A stretch of DNA of 64,000 nt from Agrococcus sp. Marseille-Q4369 (GTDB taxonomy: Bacteria > Actinomycetota > Actinomycetes > Actinomycetales > Microbacteriaceae): assembly GCF_018308945.1 (NCBI RefSeq), contig NZ_CP070501.1, forward strand, positions 434,001 to 498,000. The letters run 5' to 3'. A model generated the notes under the pieces. The model was not told the DNA's origin and made no database searches. It saw only the letters and a program-made list of their open reading frames with translations. The position numbers were made by a program, and so were the translations under genes. Below are positions 19,259-29,505 of the stretch, in pieces; position 1 is the stretch's first letter, and every line of letters begins with the position of its first letter.

Positions 19259-20269
19259 ATGAACGACTCCGCGCTCCGGTTCGGCCTCTTCGTCCCGCAG
19301 GGATGGCGCCTCGACCTCGTCGGCATCGAGCCCGCCGAGCAGTGGGGGCGGATGCTCGAGGTCGCGGAGCGCGCGGACGCCGGCCCCTGGCACTCGGTGT
19401 GGGTCTACGACCACTTCCACACCACGCCGCAGCCGACCGATGAGGCGACGCACGAGGCGTGGACGCTCATGGCCGCGCTCGCCGCGAGCACGAGCCGCGT
19501 GCGGCTCGGCCAGATGTGCACGTGCATGGGGTACCGGAACCCCGCCTACCTCGCGAAGGTCGCCGCGACCGTCGACGTCATCTCCGGCGGCCGGCTCGAG
19601 TTCGGCATCGGCGCCGGCTGGTACGAGCACGAGTGGCGCGCCTACGGCTACGGCTTCCCGGGCGTTGGCGACCGCATCTCGGCGCTCCGCGACGGCGTGC
19701 AGATCATCCAGCGGCTGTGGGCCGAGGGTCGCGCGACGCTCGAGTCGGAGTCGTTCTCGGTCGACGGCGCCATCTGCCGGCCGCAGCCGCTGCAGATCGG
19801 GCGCGACGGCCGTCCCCGCATCCCCACCTGGATCGCGGGCGGCGGCGAGCAGCGCACGCTCCGCTACGCGGCGAAGTGGGCGGATGCGACGAACTTCGGC
19901 GGCTCGCCCGAGCAGTTCGCGCGCAAGCGCGACGTGCTGCTGCGCCACCTCGAGAAGGAGGGGCGCGACCCCGCCGAGGTGCGGCTGACCTCCAACCTCA
20001 ACATCGTCGTGCGCGAGCGCGAGGCTGAAGCGCGCCGCGTCGTCGACGAGGTCAACGCGCGCGCCGACTCGGCGCTGCCCGCCGAGCACGCCGGCACGGG
20101 CTTCTCGGCGCGCGGCGCCGTCGTCGGCACGCCGCAGATGGTCGTCGACCACGTCGGGGCGCTCCGCGAAGCCGGCCTCGGCACGCTCATCGCCTACATG
20201 CCGGAGGTCGCGTTCGAGCAGGACGGCATCGAGCTCTTCGAGCGGGAGGTCATGACCGCCCTCCGCTGA
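19259..20269 (+). CDS. LLM-class F420-dependent oxidoreductase
   Basis: A 336-residue protein of the luciferase-like monooxygenase superfamily, probably using coenzyme F420 (inferred from the subfamily). It is a single TIM-barrel with family motifs WVYDHFHT, LGQMCTCMGYRNPAYLAKVAATVD, ISGGRLEFGIGAGWYEHEW and PTWIAGGGEQRTLRYAAKWAD. The paired Cys and the GxGAGW stretch match the TIGR03560-like group. Substrate unknown. It is a single gene with its own leaderless promoter, followed after 16 bases by another such gene, so the two are probably independent. Confidence 0.88.
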   Translation: MNDSALRFGLFVPQGWRLDLVGIEPAEQWGRMLEVAERADAGPWHSVWVYDHFHTTPQPTDEATHEAWTLMAALAASTSRVRLGQMCTCMGYRNPAYLAKVAATVDVISGGRLEFGIGAGWYEHEWRAYGYGFPGVGDRISALRDGVQIIQRLWAEGRATLESESFSVDGAICRPQPLQIGRDGRPRIPTWIAGGGEQRTLRYAAKWADATNFGGSPEQFARKRDVLLRHLEKEGRDPAEVRLTSNLNIVVREREAEARRVVDEVNARADSALPAEHAGTGFSARGAVVGTPQMVVDHVGALREAGLGTLIAYMPEVAFEQDGIELFEREVMTALR

Positions 20270-20273
20270 TGCG

Positions 20274-20279
20274 TAGGCT
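20274..20279 (+). promoter_or_regulatory. Leaderless promoter -10 (TAGGCT) for the DUF885 gene
   Basis: TAGGCT begins four bases after the previous stop and ends six bases before the ATG at 20286. Confidence 0.6.
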
Positions 20280-20285
20280 TGCGGC

Positions 20286-21977
20286 ATGACTGACGAGAGA
20301 GTCGGCGCGACGTCGCGCCAGCAGACCGAGATCGACCGGATCGCGGAGGACTACGTCCACCGCGCTGCCGCCATGAACCCCGAGATCAACGTGTACGTGG
20401 GCCTCGAGGGCGACAACGCCGGCTACGGCGACTACTCGCCGAGCGGCCGCGACGCCGACGCCGCGCTCGCGCGCGAGGTGCTCGCCGCCCTCGAGGCCGC
20501 CGAGCCCGTCGACGACGTCGACTGGGTGACGAAGACCGACCTCTCGCGCGAGCTGCAGCTCGAGCTCGACGTGCACGACTCCGGCTGGGGCGACCGCGAC
20601 CTCAACAACCTCGCGAGCCCGGCCTCGGGCATCCGCGACATCTTCGACCTCATGTCGACCGGCAGCGAGGACGACTGGTCGACGATCGCGCAGCGCTTGC
20701 GCAACGTGCCCGCCGCGATCGACGGCTACATCGCCTCGCTTCGCAACGGCATCGCCACCGGCAACACGCCCGCGGCGCGCCAGATCGACAACGTGCTCGA
20801 GCAGTTCACCGACTACGCGCCAGGCAAGGGCTTCTTCCACGACTTCGCCGCCTCCGCGAAGGCGGGGGACCGGGAGCTGCCCGCCTCGCTCCGCGACGAC
20901 CTCGCGAAGGCCGCAGGCGAGGCGACCGAGGCGCACGCGCGGTTCGCGGAGTTCCTGCGCACCGAGCTCGCCGCATCCGCCAACCCCGTCGACGCCGTCG
21001 GCCGCGACTTCTACTCGCTCATGTCGCGCCGGTTCCTCGGCGCCGCCGTCGACCTCGACGAGACCTACGCGTGGGGCATCGAGGAGCTCGACCGGATGCG
21101 CACCGAGCAGGAGGCGATCGCGAACGAGATCCTCCCGGGCGCGACCGTGCAGGAGGCGATCGCGCACCTCGACCAGGACGCGAGCCGCAAGCTCCACGGC
21201 ACCGACGCGCTCAAGGCGTGGATGCAGGAGACGAGCGACCGCGCGATCGAGGAGCTCGGCCGCACCCACTTCGACATCGCCGAGCCCATCAAGGCGCTCG
21301 AGTGCATGATCGCGCCGACGCAGACCGGCGGCATCTACTACACCGGTCCCGCCGACGACTTCTCGCGGCCGGGGCGGATGTGGTGGTCGGTGCCCGAGGG
21401 CGTCACCGAGTTCGACACGTGGCGCGAGCTCACGACCGTGTACCACGAGGGTGTGCCGGGCCACCACCTGCAGATCGCGCAGGCGACGTACAACCGCGCG
21501 CAGCTCAACCTGTGGCGCCGCGCGTTCGCCGGCACCTCGGGCCACGCCGAGGGCTGGGCGCTCTACGCGGAGCGGCTCATGGAGTCGCTCGGCTACCTCG
21601 ACGACCCGGCCGACCGGCTCGGGATGCTCGACGGTCAGCGGATGCGCGCGGCGCGCGTCGTGCTCGACATCGGCGTGCACCTCGGCAAGCCGCGCCTCGA
21701 CGGCACGGGCGAGTGGGACTTCGACTACGCCTTCGAGTTCATGAAGTCGAACGTCAACATGAACGAGCCGTTCGTGCGCTTCGAGGTCAACCGCTACTTC
21801 GGCTGGCCGGGCCAGGCGCCGTCCTACAAGATCGGCCAGCGCATCTTCGAGCAGATCCGGGATGCCGCGAAGGAGGCCGAGGGTGACGCGTTCGACCTCA
21901 AGCGCTTCCACACCCGAGTGCTCAACATCGGCGGCGTCGGCCTCGACACGCTGCGCGAGGCCGTGCTCCGCAGCTGA
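20286..21977 (+). CDS. DUF885 family zinc metallopeptidase-like protein
   Basis: A 563-residue soluble protein with no signal peptide. The DUF885 zinc-binding motif HEGVPGH is at 387-393, followed by GHAEGWALYAERLM (about 418-431), whose glutamate would be the third ligand, as in M3-like oligopeptidases. Most of the rest is helical and acidic. Family members are annotated as carboxypeptidases or dipeptidases, but the substrate here is unknown. It has its own leaderless promoter and stands alone before rpsA. Confidence 0.87.
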   Translation: MTDERVGATSRQQTEIDRIAEDYVHRAAAMNPEINVYVGLEGDNAGYGDYSPSGRDADAALAREVLAALEAAEPVDDVDWVTKTDLSRELQLELDVHDSGWGDRDLNNLASPASGIRDIFDLMSTGSEDDWSTIAQRLRNVPAAIDGYIASLRNGIATGNTPAARQIDNVLEQFTDYAPGKGFFHDFAASAKAGDRELPASLRDDLAKAAGEATEAHARFAEFLRTELAASANPVDAVGRDFYSLMSRRFLGAAVDLDETYAWGIEELDRMRTEQEAIANEILPGATVQEAIAHLDQDASRKLHGTDALKAWMQETSDRAIEELGRTHFDIAEPIKALECMIAPTQTGGIYYTGPADDFSRPGRMWWSVPEGVTEFDTWRELTTVYHEGVPGHHLQIAQATYNRAQLNLWRRAFAGTSGHAEGWALYAERLMESLGYLDDPADRLGMLDGQRMRAARVVLDIGVHLGKPRLDGTGEWDFDYAFEFMKSNVNMNEPFVRFEVNRYFGWPGQAPSYKIGQRIFEQIRDAAKEAEGDAFDLKRFHTRVLNIGGVGLDTLREAVLRS

Positions 21978-21992
21978 GCGCTGGAGCTCCGG

Positions 21993-22022
21993 TTGTCCGG
22001 GATGCCCATCCGCGTATAGGAT
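21993..22022 (+). promoter_or_regulatory. rpsA promoter (-35 TTGTCC, -10 TATAGG/TAGGAT)
   Basis: TTGTCC at 21993-21998 and TATAGG at 22015-22020 (or TAGGAT at 22017-22022) are spaced 16 or 18 bases, the clearest sigma-A-like promoter in the window. It gives rpsA a leader of about 90 bases. Confidence 0.7.
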
Positions 22023-22083
22023 TGCCGGGCCACTCGTGTGGCGCGCAATCAATCCGAACCGCTGGATGGGCATTCCCATGCCC
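22002..22083 (+). repeat. Inverted repeats around the rpsA transcription start
   Basis: ATGCCCATCC at 22002-22011, between the -35 and -10 boxes, is an exact inverted match to GGATGGGCAT at 22064-22073. The second arm also pairs with downstream sequence: GGGCAT (22068-22073), TCCC loop, ATGCCC (22078-22083), a hairpin in the leader about 38 bases before the ATG. Confidence 0.6.
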
Positions 22084-22120
22084 ACAGCCCGACAGACCCC
22101 CATAAGGCACCTTGAACTCT

Positions 22121-23581
22121 ATGACCACTGCAACGACCACGGCTCCCAAGCAGGTCGCTGTGAACGACATCGGCTCGGCCGATGACTTCATGGCCGCCGT
22201 TGAGAAGACCCTGAAGTTCTTCAACGACGGCGACCTCATCGAGGGCACCGTCGTCAAGATCGACCGCGACGAGGTCCTCCTCGACGTCGGCTACAAGACT
22301 GAGGGCGTCATCCCCTCGCGCGAGCTCTCCATCAAGCACGACGTCGACCCCTCCGAGGTCGTCGAGGTCGGCGACACCGTCGAGGCGCTCGTCCTCCAGA
22401 AGGAGGACAAGGAGGGTCGCCTGATCCTCTCGAAGAAGCGCGCGCAGTACGAGCGCGCCTGGGGCGATGTCGAGCGCATCAAGGACGAGGACGGCGTCGT
22501 CACCGGCACGGTCATCGAGGTGGTCAAGGGCGGCCTCATCGTCGACATCGGCCTCCGTGGCTTCCTGCCGGCCTCGCTCATCGAGCTGCGCCGCGTCCGC
22601 GACCTCACGCCGTACCTCGGCCAGGAGATCGAGGCGAAGATCCTCGAGCTCGACAAGAACCGCAACAACGTCGTGCTCTCGCGCCGCGCGCTCCTCGAGG
22701 AGACGCAGTCGGCCTCGCGCGGCCAGTTCCTGCAGTCGCTCCAGAAGGGGCAGGTCCGCAAGGGCGTCGTCTCGTCGATCGTCAACTTCGGCGCGTTCGT
22801 CGACCTCGGCGGCGTCGACGGCCTCGTGCACGTCTCGGAGCTCTCGTGGAAGCACATCGAGCACGCCTCGGAGGTCGTGGAGGTGGGCCAGGAGGTCACC
22901 GTCGAGATCCTCACCGTCGAGCTCGACCGCGAGCGCGTCTCGCTGTCGCTCAAGGCGACGCAGGAGGACCCGTGGCAGATCTTCGCCCGCACGCACGCGA
23001 TCGGTCAGGTCGCACCGGGCAAGGTCACGAAGCTCGTCACGTTCGGCGCGTTCGTGCGCGTCGCGGACGGCATCGAGGGCCTCGTGCACATCTCGGAGCT
23101 CTCGGCGAAGCACGTCGAGACGGCTGACCAGGTCGTCGCGGTCGGCGACGAGGTCTTCGTGAAGATCATCGACATCGACCTCGAGCGCCGCCGCATCTCG
23201 CTCTCGCTCAAGCAGGCGAACGAGGGCGTCGACCCCGACGGCACCGACTTCGACCCGGCGCTCTACGGCATGCTCGCCGAGTACGACGAGCAGGGCAACT
23301 ACAAGTTCCCGGAGGGCTTCGACCCCGAGACGAACGAGTGGAAGGAAGGCTTCGAGTCGCAGCGCGAGGCCTGGGAGGCCGAGTACGCGGCCGCGCAGGC
23401 GCGCTGGGAGGCGCACAAGGCGCAGGTCGCGGCGGCCCGCGACGCCGAGCTCACCTCGAACGACGTGCCCTCGGGCGCATCGTCGTTCGGCGGCAGCTCC
23501 GACGACTCGGGCGCCGGCACCCTCGCCGACGACGAGGCGCTCGCCGCGCTCCGCGAGAAGCTCACCGGCTCCTCGGAGTAG
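22121..23581 (+). CDS. rpsA: 30S ribosomal protein S1
   Basis: mRNA-binding ribosomal protein, 486 residues with four S1 OB-fold domains at about 37-106, 124-190, 209-278 and 296-365, as in other actinobacteria (Escherichia coli has six). The domains show the GxVxxI...GxxVDLG...GLVHxSE pattern (GVVSSIVNFGAFVDLGG, DGLVHVSEL). The C-terminal 110 residues are Ala/Glu/Ser-rich and probably disordered. The ATG at 22121 is chosen because the conserved N-terminus MTTATTTAPKQ starts there; a TTG at 22112 is in frame. Only a weak AAGG lies upstream. The gene has its own promoter and a UUCG terminator. Confidence 0.96.
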   Translation: MTTATTTAPKQVAVNDIGSADDFMAAVEKTLKFFNDGDLIEGTVVKIDRDEVLLDVGYKTEGVIPSRELSIKHDVDPSEVVEVGDTVEALVLQKEDKEGRLILSKKRAQYERAWGDVERIKDEDGVVTGTVIEVVKGGLIVDIGLRGFLPASLIELRRVRDLTPYLGQEIEAKILELDKNRNNVVLSRRALLEETQSASRGQFLQSLQKGQVRKGVVSSIVNFGAFVDLGGVDGLVHVSELSWKHIEHASEVVEVGQEVTVEILTVELDRERVSLSLKATQEDPWQIFARTHAIGQVAPGKVTKLVTFGAFVRVADGIEGLVHISELSAKHVETADQVVAVGDEVFVKIIDIDLERRRISLSLKQANEGVDPDGTDFDPALYGMLAEYDEQGNYKFPEGFDPETNEWKEGFESQREAWEAEYAAAQARWEAHKAQVAAARDAELTSNDVPSGASSFGGSSDDSGAGTLADDEALAALREKLTGSSE

Positions 23582-23595
23582 TCACCACCACCGGT

Positions 23596-23623
23596 GCGGG
23601 CCGTGCCTTCGGGCGCGGCCCGC
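23596..23623 (+). terminator. Hairpin terminator of rpsA with UUCG tetraloop
   Basis: GCGGGCCGTGCC pairs with GGCGCGGCCCGC over 12 bp (one G-U pair) around a TTCG loop, starting 15 bases after the rpsA stop. No long T-run follows. Confidence 0.8.
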
Positions 23624-23665
23624 TCTGCGTTCCCCGGTTGCGACGCCCGGGTTGCGATCCGGTGG

Positions 23666-23671
23666 CAGGAT
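23666..23671 (+). promoter_or_regulatory. Possible leaderless promoter -10 (CAGGAT)
   Basis: CAGGAT ends six bases before the ATG at 23678; the same hexamer precedes the nuclease gene at 15004. Confidence 0.4.
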
Positions 23672-23677
23672 CGAGGC

Positions 23678-25057
23678 ATGCCCACCGACGACGCGATCAC
23701 GCACGCCCTCGACTACGCCGACCGCTGGCTCGCCTACCGCCGCTGGCGGCTGCGGGTGCCGGGCGTGCAGCTCGCCGTGCGCATCGGCGGCGAGCTCGTG
23801 CTCGAGCGCGCGATCGGTGTCGCCGACGAGGCGACGGGCGAGCCGCTCACGAACGAGCACCGCTTCCGCATCGCCTCCCACTCGAAGGCGCTCGCGGCGA
23901 TCGCCGCGATGCGGCTCGTCGACGACGGCGCCCTCCGGCTCGACGATCCGCTCGGCGCGCTCGTGCCGGCGCTCACCGGCACCGACGCCGCTGGGCTCAC
24001 GGTGCGCGAGCTGCTCTCCCACGGGAGCGGCGCGACGCGCGATGGCGACGACGTCGCCTTCTGGCAGCTCGCCGACGACTTCCCGGATGCCGACCGGCTG
24101 CGTTCGATCGCGACGTCCGGCGTCGCTCGGCTCGACGCATCCGCCGAGTTCAAGTACTCCAACATCGGCTTCGGCCTGCTCGGCCTCGCGATCGAGGCGG
24201 TGACCGCGGAGCCCTACGCCGACGCGCTCGCGCGCCTCGTGCTCGCGCCGCTCGGGCTCGAGGCCACGAGCGCCGACATCGAGGGCGCTTCGCAGCCGCT
24301 CGCGACGGGGCACTCCGCGCTGCACTCGAGCGACGTGCGGGCGCCGCTCGGCAGCCCTTCCTCGCGCGCGCTCGCCGCCGCGACGGGCGCCGTCTCGACG
24401 GCGGCGGAGCTCTCGGATGCACTCCGCACGATCGCGGACGCCGACGACCGGCTGCTGAGCGGCACGGCACGACGGCGGATGCGGCAGCGCCAGTGGTCGA
24501 CGTCGGGCCGCGACGGCGCGGTGGCGGGGTACGGCCTCGGGCTCATGCTGCGCGAGATCGACGGGCGCACGTGGCACGGCCACGGCGGGGCGTGGACGGG
24601 ACAGGCGACGCGCACGCTCGTCGACGCCGAGCGCGACATCGTCGTGAGCGTGCTCGCGAACGCGATCGACGCGCCCGCCGAGGAGCTCGCCGTCGGCGTC
24701 GCCCGCATCGTCCAGGCTGCGCTCGAGCCCACGGCCGAGCTCGCGGACGACGACCTCACGCTGGCGCGCTCGTTCGAGGGGTCCTTCGCGAGCATCTGGG
24801 GCCGACTCGACGTCGTCGAGCTCGGCGGACGGTTGCTCGGCATCGCGCCGACGGCGGCCGATCCGCTCGCCTCGGTCGACGTGCTCACGCCGCGCGGCAC
24901 CGGCCGCGTGGTGATCGCCGCCGCGACCGGCATGGGCTCCGGTCACGAGGAGGCGATCGCCGAGCGCGACGAGTCGGGCCGCGTGGTGCGCTGGCGCGGC
25001 GCGTGGCACCAGCACGCGGTCGACCCCGTGCCCGCCGAGGCGGGGACGACCGCTTAG
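23678..25057 (+). CDS. Serine hydrolase, beta-lactamase class C / PBP4* family
   Basis: A 459-residue protein with the class C serine hydrolase fold. The nucleophile and base form S67-H-S-K70 (SxxK), the second motif is Y160-S-N162, and the third is H300-G-H-G-G. The final 100 residues form a small extra domain with little similarity to known families. There is no signal peptide, which is unusual for a true penicillin-binding protein and suggests a cytoplasmic esterase or peptidase. The stop overlaps the convergent DUF4126 stop by three bases. Confidence 0.87.
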   Translation: MPTDDAITHALDYADRWLAYRRWRLRVPGVQLAVRIGGELVLERAIGVADEATGEPLTNEHRFRIASHSKALAAIAAMRLVDDGALRLDDPLGALVPALTGTDAAGLTVRELLSHGSGATRDGDDVAFWQLADDFPDADRLRSIATSGVARLDASAEFKYSNIGFGLLGLAIEAVTAEPYADALARLVLAPLGLEATSADIEGASQPLATGHSALHSSDVRAPLGSPSSRALAAATGAVSTAAELSDALRTIADADDRLLSGTARRRMRQRQWSTSGRDGAVAGYGLGLMLREIDGRTWHGHGGAWTGQATRTLVDAERDIVVSVLANAIDAPAEELAVGVARIVQAALEPTAELADDDLTLARSFEGSFASIWGRLDVVELGGRLLGIAPTAADPLASVDVLTPRGTGRVVIAAATGMGSGHEEAIAERDESGRVVRWRGAWHQHAVDPVPAEAGTTA

Positions 25058-25677
25058 TCGGCGCCGTGCCTGTCGGTCGCCGGCCGCAGATCGGCGTTCC
25101 GCCGGCGGCGGGCCGAGCGCCACAGCGACCAGCCGAAGAGCCACAGCAGGAGCAAGCCGAGCACGACGAGGATCGGGGCGACGATCGCGAGCAGCGAGAG
25201 CCCGATCGCGCTCACGTCCTCGACCGTCGAGATGACCGGCGCCGCCGCGCCCGCGGTCGCGACGTTCGCTGCCGGGCGCACCGCGGTCTTGCCGACGTGG
25301 ACCGCGAGCGCGATGACCGCGCCGACGACGATGGGCACCCACTGGTTCGAGGCGAAGAACTCGGCGGGGTCGCTGACCGCGACGGTCGAGGCGGTCGAGG
25401 ACGAGCCGAACACGAGGCCGCCCGCGGCCGGGCGCACGAGCGACTGCAGCACGTCGTTCACGCTGTCGACGGCCGGCACCTTGTCGGCGACGACCTCGAC
25501 GACGAGCAGCACCGCGACGATGCCGATCACCCACCAGCTCGAGAGCCACGCCCAGCCCTCGGGGAGCGCGAGCAGGCCGGGGAAGAGCCGATCGGCGACC
25601 CCGACGACGAGCAGGGGGATGTACGCGTTCATGCCCGCGGCCGCGGCGAGCCCGGCACCGGTCAGGGCCTCCAGCAC
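25054..25677 (-). CDS. DUF4126 domain membrane protein
   Basis: A 207-residue integral membrane protein of unknown function. The N-terminus (LTGAGLAAAAGMNAYIPLL) is the DUF4126 signature. Hydrophobic segments are seen at about 5-30, 48-65, 112-130 and 152-180, with a basic tail after 185. The GTG start at 25677 has a very strong GGAGGAGGG ribosome site. A TACGAT hexamer on the minus strand at 25714-25719 could be its -10 element. It is divergent from the histidine kinase gene across 98 bases and convergent with the serine hydrolase. Confidence 0.83.
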   Translation of the reverse strand: MLEALTGAGLAAAAGMNAYIPLLVVGVADRLFPGLLALPEGWAWLSSWWVIGIVAVLLVVEVVADKVPAVDSVNDVLQSLVRPAAGGLVFGSSSTASTVAVSDPAEFFASNQWVPIVVGAVIALAVHVGKTAVRPAANVATAGAAAPVISTVEDVSAIGLSLLAIVAPILVVLGLLLLWLFGWSLWRSARRRRNADLRPATDRHGAD

Positions 25678-25763
25678 GATCCCTCCTCCCGCGGCGAGGG
25701 GCCGCTCGCGCCGATCGTAGCCCGCTCCCGCACTGCGAGGCGGGGGAATCGCCCCGTGCGCGG

Positions 25764-25769
25764 TAGCGT
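25764..25769 (+). promoter_or_regulatory. Leaderless promoter -10 (TAGCGT) for the kinase gene
   Basis: TAGCGT ends six bases before the ATG at 25776; the same hexamer precedes deaD at the other end of the window. Confidence 0.5.
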
Positions 25770-25775
25770 CGGAGC

Positions 25776-27395
25776 ATGATGGCGGCGGTCACGACTGCTC
25801 GCGCCGATGGCGCGCGCCCCGACCGTACTCGCGAGCGCGCGACGGCCGTCAACCAGCTGCTCTTCGGCGCCGCCGCGCTCGTGGCGTGCGCGCTCATCGT
25901 CGTCGTCGCCGACGTGCGCGAGGGTGAGCTGCTCTTCGGCGGCATGCTGCTCGTGTTCGCGCTCACGATCGCCGCGCTCGTCGTGCCGTGGAACCGCCTC
26001 CCGGTGCGCTGGAGCGGGATCGTGCCGGTCGGCGACCTCGTCGCGGTGCTGCTGCTGCAGCTCTCGTACCCGGACGGCGAGGCGTGGCTGCTGTGGACGG
26101 TGCCGGCGACCTGGCTCGCCACCGCGCTCGGCTGGCGCGGCCTCGTGCTCGGCGCGGGCGGCTCGACGGTGCTCTTCTGGACGGCGCGGCTCGTCACCGA
26201 CGACCTCGGCGCGGGCATGCGCGACGTGCTCGGCCCGCTCGCGCTCGCCACCGCATCCGTCGTCGCCTTCATCGCCGCGCGCCGCTCCGCGGCGCAGCGG
26301 TCGCTGCTCGACGAGCAGGCCGACTACCTCGACCACGCCGTCGAGCGCGCCAGGCGGCAGGAGGACGCGGTGAGCGAGCTGCTCGACGCGGTCGACTTCG
26401 GCGTCGTGCGGATCGGCGCCGACGGCAGCATCTCGGTCGAGAACGACGCCCACGCGCGGCTCATGACGCCCGCGGACGACGCGCAGCTGTTCGAGGCGGA
26501 CGGCGTGACGCCGACCGAGCCGGGAGCCGTGCCGGTCGCGCGCGCCCGGCGAGGCGAGACCTTCGAGAACCTGCTGCACTGGCAGGGGCCGTCCGGCGAC
26601 CAGCGCCGCGCGCTGCTGTCGACCGCGCGCCGGCTGTTCGACATCAACGGCGCCGACGTGGGCGCGATCCTCGTCACCCGCGACGTGACCGCCGAGCAGC
26701 AAGCGGTGCACATCCGCGACGAGCTCGTCGCCTCCGTCTCGCACGAGCTGCGCACGCCGCTCACGAGCGTGCTGGGACATCTCGACCTCGCCCTCGACTC
26801 CGGCGACGTCGGGCCCGGGGCGCGGCGCAGCCTCGAGATCGCCGAGCGCAACGCCTCGCGCCTGCTCGTCATCATCGGCGACATCCTCGCCGCGACCGCC
26901 GACGGGCCCGGGCGCTTCGACGTGCGTCCCGTGCGCGAGGACCTCGCGCGCGTCGTGCTCGCGTCCGTCGAGGCGCTCGAGCCGCGCGCCGCCGAGCGCA
27001 ACATCCGCATCGACAGCTCTGGCATCGAGCCGGCGGAGGCGGAGTTCGACCCCAACCGCATCCGGCAGGTGGTCGACAACCTCGTCGGCAATGCCGTCAA
27101 CTACCACACGGGCGACGGCCTCATCGAGGTCGGCGTCACGGCCGACGACAAGCACGCGTGGCTCGTCGTGCGCGACGACGGGCCGGGCATCGCGGAGGAC
27201 GCGCTGCCGCGGCTCTTCGAGCGCCGCTATCGAGCCCAGCCCTCCGGCAGGGCGACGGGCACCGGCCTCGGCCTGTCCATCAGCCGCGATCTCGTGCGCG
27301 CGCACGGCGGCGAGATCACCGTCCAGAGCGAGCCGGGCGGCGGCGCCACGTTCGTCGTCCAACTGCCTCGCCGCACCACGGGAGCGACCGCATGA
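25776..27395 (+). CDS. Membrane sensor histidine kinase
   Basis: A 539-residue two-component kinase. Five or six transmembrane segments fill about residues 27-170 with very short loops, so it probably senses a membrane or intracellular signal. A helical linker and a PAS-like domain (about 200-305) follow. HisKA has the phospho-acceptor H323 in SHELRTPL. HATPase_c shows the N box (NLVGNAVNYHT), G1 (DDGPGI) and G2 (GTGLGLS). No HAMP domain is seen. The stop overlaps the next gene's ATG, so kinase and the degenerate-GGDEF protein are coupled; the likely partner regulator lies convergent at 28582-29385. Signal unknown. Confidence 0.92.
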   Translation: MMAAVTTARADGARPDRTRERATAVNQLLFGAAALVACALIVVVADVREGELLFGGMLLVFALTIAALVVPWNRLPVRWSGIVPVGDLVAVLLLQLSYPDGEAWLLWTVPATWLATALGWRGLVLGAGGSTVLFWTARLVTDDLGAGMRDVLGPLALATASVVAFIAARRSAAQRSLLDEQADYLDHAVERARRQEDAVSELLDAVDFGVVRIGADGSISVENDAHARLMTPADDAQLFEADGVTPTEPGAVPVARARRGETFENLLHWQGPSGDQRRALLSTARRLFDINGADVGAILVTRDVTAEQQAVHIRDELVASVSHELRTPLTSVLGHLDLALDSGDVGPGARRSLEIAERNASRLLVIIGDILAATADGPGRFDVRPVREDLARVVLASVEALEPRAAERNIRIDSSGIEPAEAEFDPNRIRQVVDNLVGNAVNYHTGDGLIEVGVTADDKHAWLVVRDDGPGIAEDALPRLFERRYRAQPSGRATGTGLGLSISRDLVRAHGGEITVQSEPGGGATFVVQLPRRTTGATA

Positions 27396-28581
27396 CCCTC
27401 GATCCAGACACCGTCATCCTCATCACCGCGATCGTCGTCCACGTCGCCGGCGGGCTCTTCGTGCTCGAGACGATGGTCCGCAAGGACGATCGCGCCGGCC
27501 GCGTCTGGGCGCTCGGCTTCCTCGCCGCGATGGTCGCGACCGAGGCGTTCGTCGTCGAGGCCGTCATCGACGTGGGCGAGTGGCCGGTCGGCATCGGCCA
27601 GGGCACGTGGGTCGCGAGCATGGGCCTGCTGTGGATCGGGTGCCGCGTCTTCAACGGCTGCCACAGCGGCCGCGCCTCGCTCGTCGTCACCCTCGTGTCG
27701 CTGCTCGCCTTCCTCGCGGTGCTGCTCGTCGGCACGGGCGAGGAGGGCTGGTCGGCGCGCTGGGTGATGTTCGCCGCGAACGCCGCCTTCTCGGGCCTCG
27801 GCGCCGCCGAGGCGCTCCGGGGGTCGCTGCGGCGCACGCGCACGGGCGTTGCGCTCGGCGGCGTGCTCGTCGCGGTCGCCGTCTTCCAGCTCGCGCGGCT
27901 CCTCGCCGGCGTGACGATGATGAGCGGTCGCGACACGCTGCGCGTGTGGGCGGATCCCGGGGTCGCCGGCATCGCGACGATCGCCCTCACGATCATCGTC
28001 GTCGTCGTCACCTCGGTGCTGCGCGCCGAGCAGGTGCGGCTGCGCGGCACCGAGGACTCCTCGCTCATGGCGATCGCGGCCGATGGCGTGCTGCTCGCAC
28101 CGTCGTTCTCGCGCGTGCTCGGCGGTCGGCTCATGCGCGCGAACCGCCGGGGCGAGCTCTTCGCGGTGCTCGCGGTGCGCATCGACGCCCTCTCGCGCAT
28201 CTCGACCGCGTTCGGCGTCGACGAGGCCGAGCACGTCCGGCAAGCCGCGCGCGCGGCCGTCCGCCGGCTCGCGCCGACGACCGCCGCGCTCGGCAGCGAC
28301 GAGCGCGGTCTGCTGCTGCTCGCGTTCCAGCCGTCGTCGCCGGCGGACGCCCGGCAGCTCGCCGCGCGCATGCACCGCGCGATGCTCGACCAGCTCCGCA
28401 CCGCCGGGGTGCCGGTCGTGCCGCCCATCGGCATGGGCGTCGCGCTCACGAGCATCACCGGCTACGACCGCGATGTGCTCGTCGAGGCCGCGCGCTCCGC
28501 CGCGCGGCGCGCGATGCGCAGCGACGACGTCTCGGTCGTCGTCGCCGGGGAGGACGGCGAGGGGGAGGACGCCGAGCGCGG

Positions 28582-28600
<19 letters not shown>
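27392..28600 (+). CDS. Multi-pass membrane protein with degenerate GGDEF-like domain
   Basis: A 402-residue protein. About seven transmembrane helices span residues 6-210, a MASE-like sensor arrangement. The cytoplasmic part (about 225-385) follows the pattern of a diguanylate cyclase fold (RANRRGELFAVLAVRIDALSRISTAFG resembles the usual substrate-site strand), but the active-site GGDEF is replaced by G301-S-D-E-R305, so cyclic-di-GMP synthesis is unlikely. It could bind a nucleotide or act as a structural partner. The ATG overlaps the kinase stop by four bases; the 3' end overlaps the convergent response regulator gene by 19 bases. The GGDEF relationship is inferred from pattern and context. 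Confidence 0.7.
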
Positions 28601-29385
<785 letters not shown>

Positions 29386-29505
29386 CGGTTCTCCCGCATC
29401 CAGCACCGCGCGTCCCGGTGCGATCTCGCCCATGCTAGCGGGCACCGCCGACGTCTCCGGTGCCCCGCCGCCGAGCCGGCGCCCCGGGCGTGCGAGACTC
29501 GAGCC

